A stretch of DNA of 5,166 nt from Oscillospiraceae bacterium (GTDB taxonomy: Bacteria > Bacillota > Clostridia > Oscillospirales > Ruminococcaceae): positions 1 through 5,166 of the forward strand of contig CADBXQ010000061.1 in NCBI GenBank assembly GCA_902798675.1, in the 5' to 3' direction. Below the pieces are notes generated by a model. The model was given only the letters and a program-made list of their open reading frames with translations. It made no database searches and was not told the DNA's origin. Of this stretch, positions 3,991-5,166 are shown piece by piece (within the stretch, counting starts at the first letter, position 1; each line of letters starts with the position of its first letter). Made by a program: the position numbers and the translations under genes.

Positions 3991-5166
3991 ATGCCTGCGA
4001 AGGTTGTTGTTGGCGTCCAGTGGGGAGACGAGGGGAAGGGAAAAATAATCGACATCCTTTCTTCCAGGGCGGATGTTGTTGTTCGTTCTCAAGGCGGAAA
4101 TAACGCGGGGCACACCGTCGAAAGCGGAGGCGAGATATATAAGCTTCGCTTGATTCCGTCCGGGATTTTATATGAAAAAACATATTGTGCTATTGGCTGT
4201 GGAGTTGTTCTAGACCCTGCTTCGATCCTGGAAGAAATTAACGAGCTAAAGCAAAGAAATGTTTCTTTTGACAGGTTTTTTATAGACCCTCGAGTTCATG
4301 TTGTCATGCCGTGGCACCTCCTTCTTGACGACGCGTCTGAAAAGTTTAGGGGGAAATATAATATCGGAACAACAAAAAGAGGAATCGGGCCGTGCTATAT
4401 GGACAAATCAGAAAGAAGCGGAATCCGAATGTTTGACCTAATAAATCCTGAAATATTCAGGTCAAAAGCAAAAATTGTTGGAAATTTTAAAAACAATCTG
4501 CTGACCCAAGTTTATGGCGAAAAACCTCTGGACATTGAGCGAATAATTTGCGAATATATTGAATATGGAAAGCAGCTTAAACCTTTTGTTAAAGACGTTT
4601 CTGTTAAGGTATATGAAGAATATTGCAAGGGAAAAGAGATTTTGTTTGAGGGAGCCCAGGGAACTTTGCTCGACCTTGACGTCGGAACATATCCTTTCGT
4701 CACGTCTTCCAACCCAATTTCCGGAGGGGTATGCACAGGGACTGGGATCGGGCCAACCATGATTGACGAGGTCATCGGAGTTGCAAAAGCATATTCAACA
4801 AGAGTTGGGCAAGGGCCATTTCCAACGGAAATTTTTGGCCAAACGTCTGGATTTATTCGCAAAAGGGGAGACGAATTCGGAACAAACACAGGACGCGCAA
4901 GAAGAGTTGGTTGGTTTGACAGCGTCATAGCTCGCCACGCCGTTCGAACAAATGGCCTGACAAGTCTTGCAATAAACAAACTAGACACTTTGTCTGGGAT
5001 TGAAAAATTGAAGGTTTGCTCTTCATATCAAACTAAAGACGGGAAAATTATATATGACTTTCCGTGTTCTTTTGAAGAGCTTGAAGATTTAACTCCAGTA
5101 TATGAAGAACTTCTGGGGTTTGAGGATGATATCGGCCAGTGTCGAAACTATTCTAAACAAAAAAAA
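3991..5166 (+). CDS. purA: Adenylosuccinate synthetase, PurA (3' end outside window)
   Basis: The first 392 codons of PurA, with no stop before the window ends; family members have about 425-430 residues, so roughly 35-40 are missing. The enzyme joins IMP and aspartate using GTP to form adenylosuccinate, the first committed step from IMP to AMP, in the cytosol. Visible landmarks are WGDEGKGK (11-18) with catalytic D13, NNAGHT with catalytic H41, IGTTKRGIGP, FEGAQGTLLDLDVGTYP, TSSNP, the TRVGQGPFPTE segment, TGRARRVGW, and NKLD, which recognises the guanine of GTP. The ATG at 3991 follows GAGGAG (3975-3980) at 10 bases. It has its own sigma-A promoter and is transcribed away from spoVAC. The sequence breaks off in a run of eight A; up to there the protein looks intact. 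Confidence 0.96.
   Translation, partial: MPAKVVVGVQWGDEGKGKIIDILSSRADVVVRSQGGNNAGHTVESGGEIYKLRLIPSGILYEKTYCAIGCGVVLDPASILEEINELKQRNVSFDRFFIDPRVHVVMPWHLLLDDASEKFRGKYNIGTTKRGIGPCYMDKSERSGIRMFDLINPEIFRSKAKIVGNFKNNLLTQVYGEKPLDIERIICEYIEYGKQLKPFVKDVSVKVYEEYCKGKEILFEGAQGTLLDLDVGTYPFVTSSNPISGGVCTGTGIGPTMIDEVIGVAKAYSTRVGQGPFPTEIFGQTSGFIRKRGDEFGTNTGRARRVGWFDSVIARHAVRTNGLTSLAINKLDTLSGIEKLKVCSSYQTKDGKIIYDFPCSFEELEDLTPVYEELLGFEDDIGQCRNYSKQKK

Noticed and set aside
3704..4183. Minus-strand open frame of about 159 codons across the purA start
   Set aside because: It runs antisense through the first 190 bases of purA and its promoter, has no ribosome-binding site, and its low-complexity lysine- and phenylalanine-rich product looks like a translation of AT-rich spacer.
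4512..4988. Minus-strand open frame inside purA
   Set aside because: It lies wholly antisense to the well-conserved part of purA; it is a shadow of that coding sequence.

Overview
The window reads as chromosomal DNA of an AT-rich, endospore-forming Firmicute, most likely a clostridial (anaerobic) lineage. The evidence is a compact spoVAC-spoVAD-spoVAE operon without spoVAA/spoVAB directly upstream, an arrangement common in Clostridia, together with strong GGAGG Shine-Dalgarno sites and a consensus sigma-A promoter. No species can be named from this sequence.

Layout. Positions 1-74 are the leader of aroE; the first 39 bases are a perfect inverted copy of 285-323 inside aroE. aroE (75-908) and aroK (924-1436) form a two-gene plus-strand shikimate pathway cluster, separated by 15 bp. 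The minus-strand operon spoVAC (2823-3272), spoVAD (1798-2826) and spoVAE (1449-1814) converges on aroK, with only 12 bp between the aroK and spoVAE stops. All junctions within the spoVA operon overlap (4 bp and 17 bp), which suggests translational coupling. A roughly 700-bp intergenic region (3273-3990) separates spoVAC from the divergent purA. purA (from 3991) runs off the window end without a stop, at 392 codons.

How the genes work together. AroE reduces 3-dehydroshikimate to shikimate, and AroK phosphorylates shikimate towards chorismate and the aromatic amino acids. The SpoVA proteins carry calcium-dipicolinate into the forespore during sporulation and out again at germination. PurA makes adenylosuccinate from IMP on the way to AMP. 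These are three independent functional units, not one system.

Most unusual parts. The intergenic region holds a 447-bp segment bounded by perfect 15-bp inverted repeats (3396-3410 and 3828-3842). Inside it are two further inverted repeats, a short tandem repeat and a 100-bp GC-rich islet (about 53% GC, against about 27-28% on either side). This could be a small non-autonomous mobile element, a structured RNA, or a decayed gene, and the sequence alone does not decide. The inverted repeat at the window edge looks like an assembly or amplification chimera, but could be real. I found no convincing undescribed multi-gene system; the genes are ordinary and intact apart from the truncated purA.
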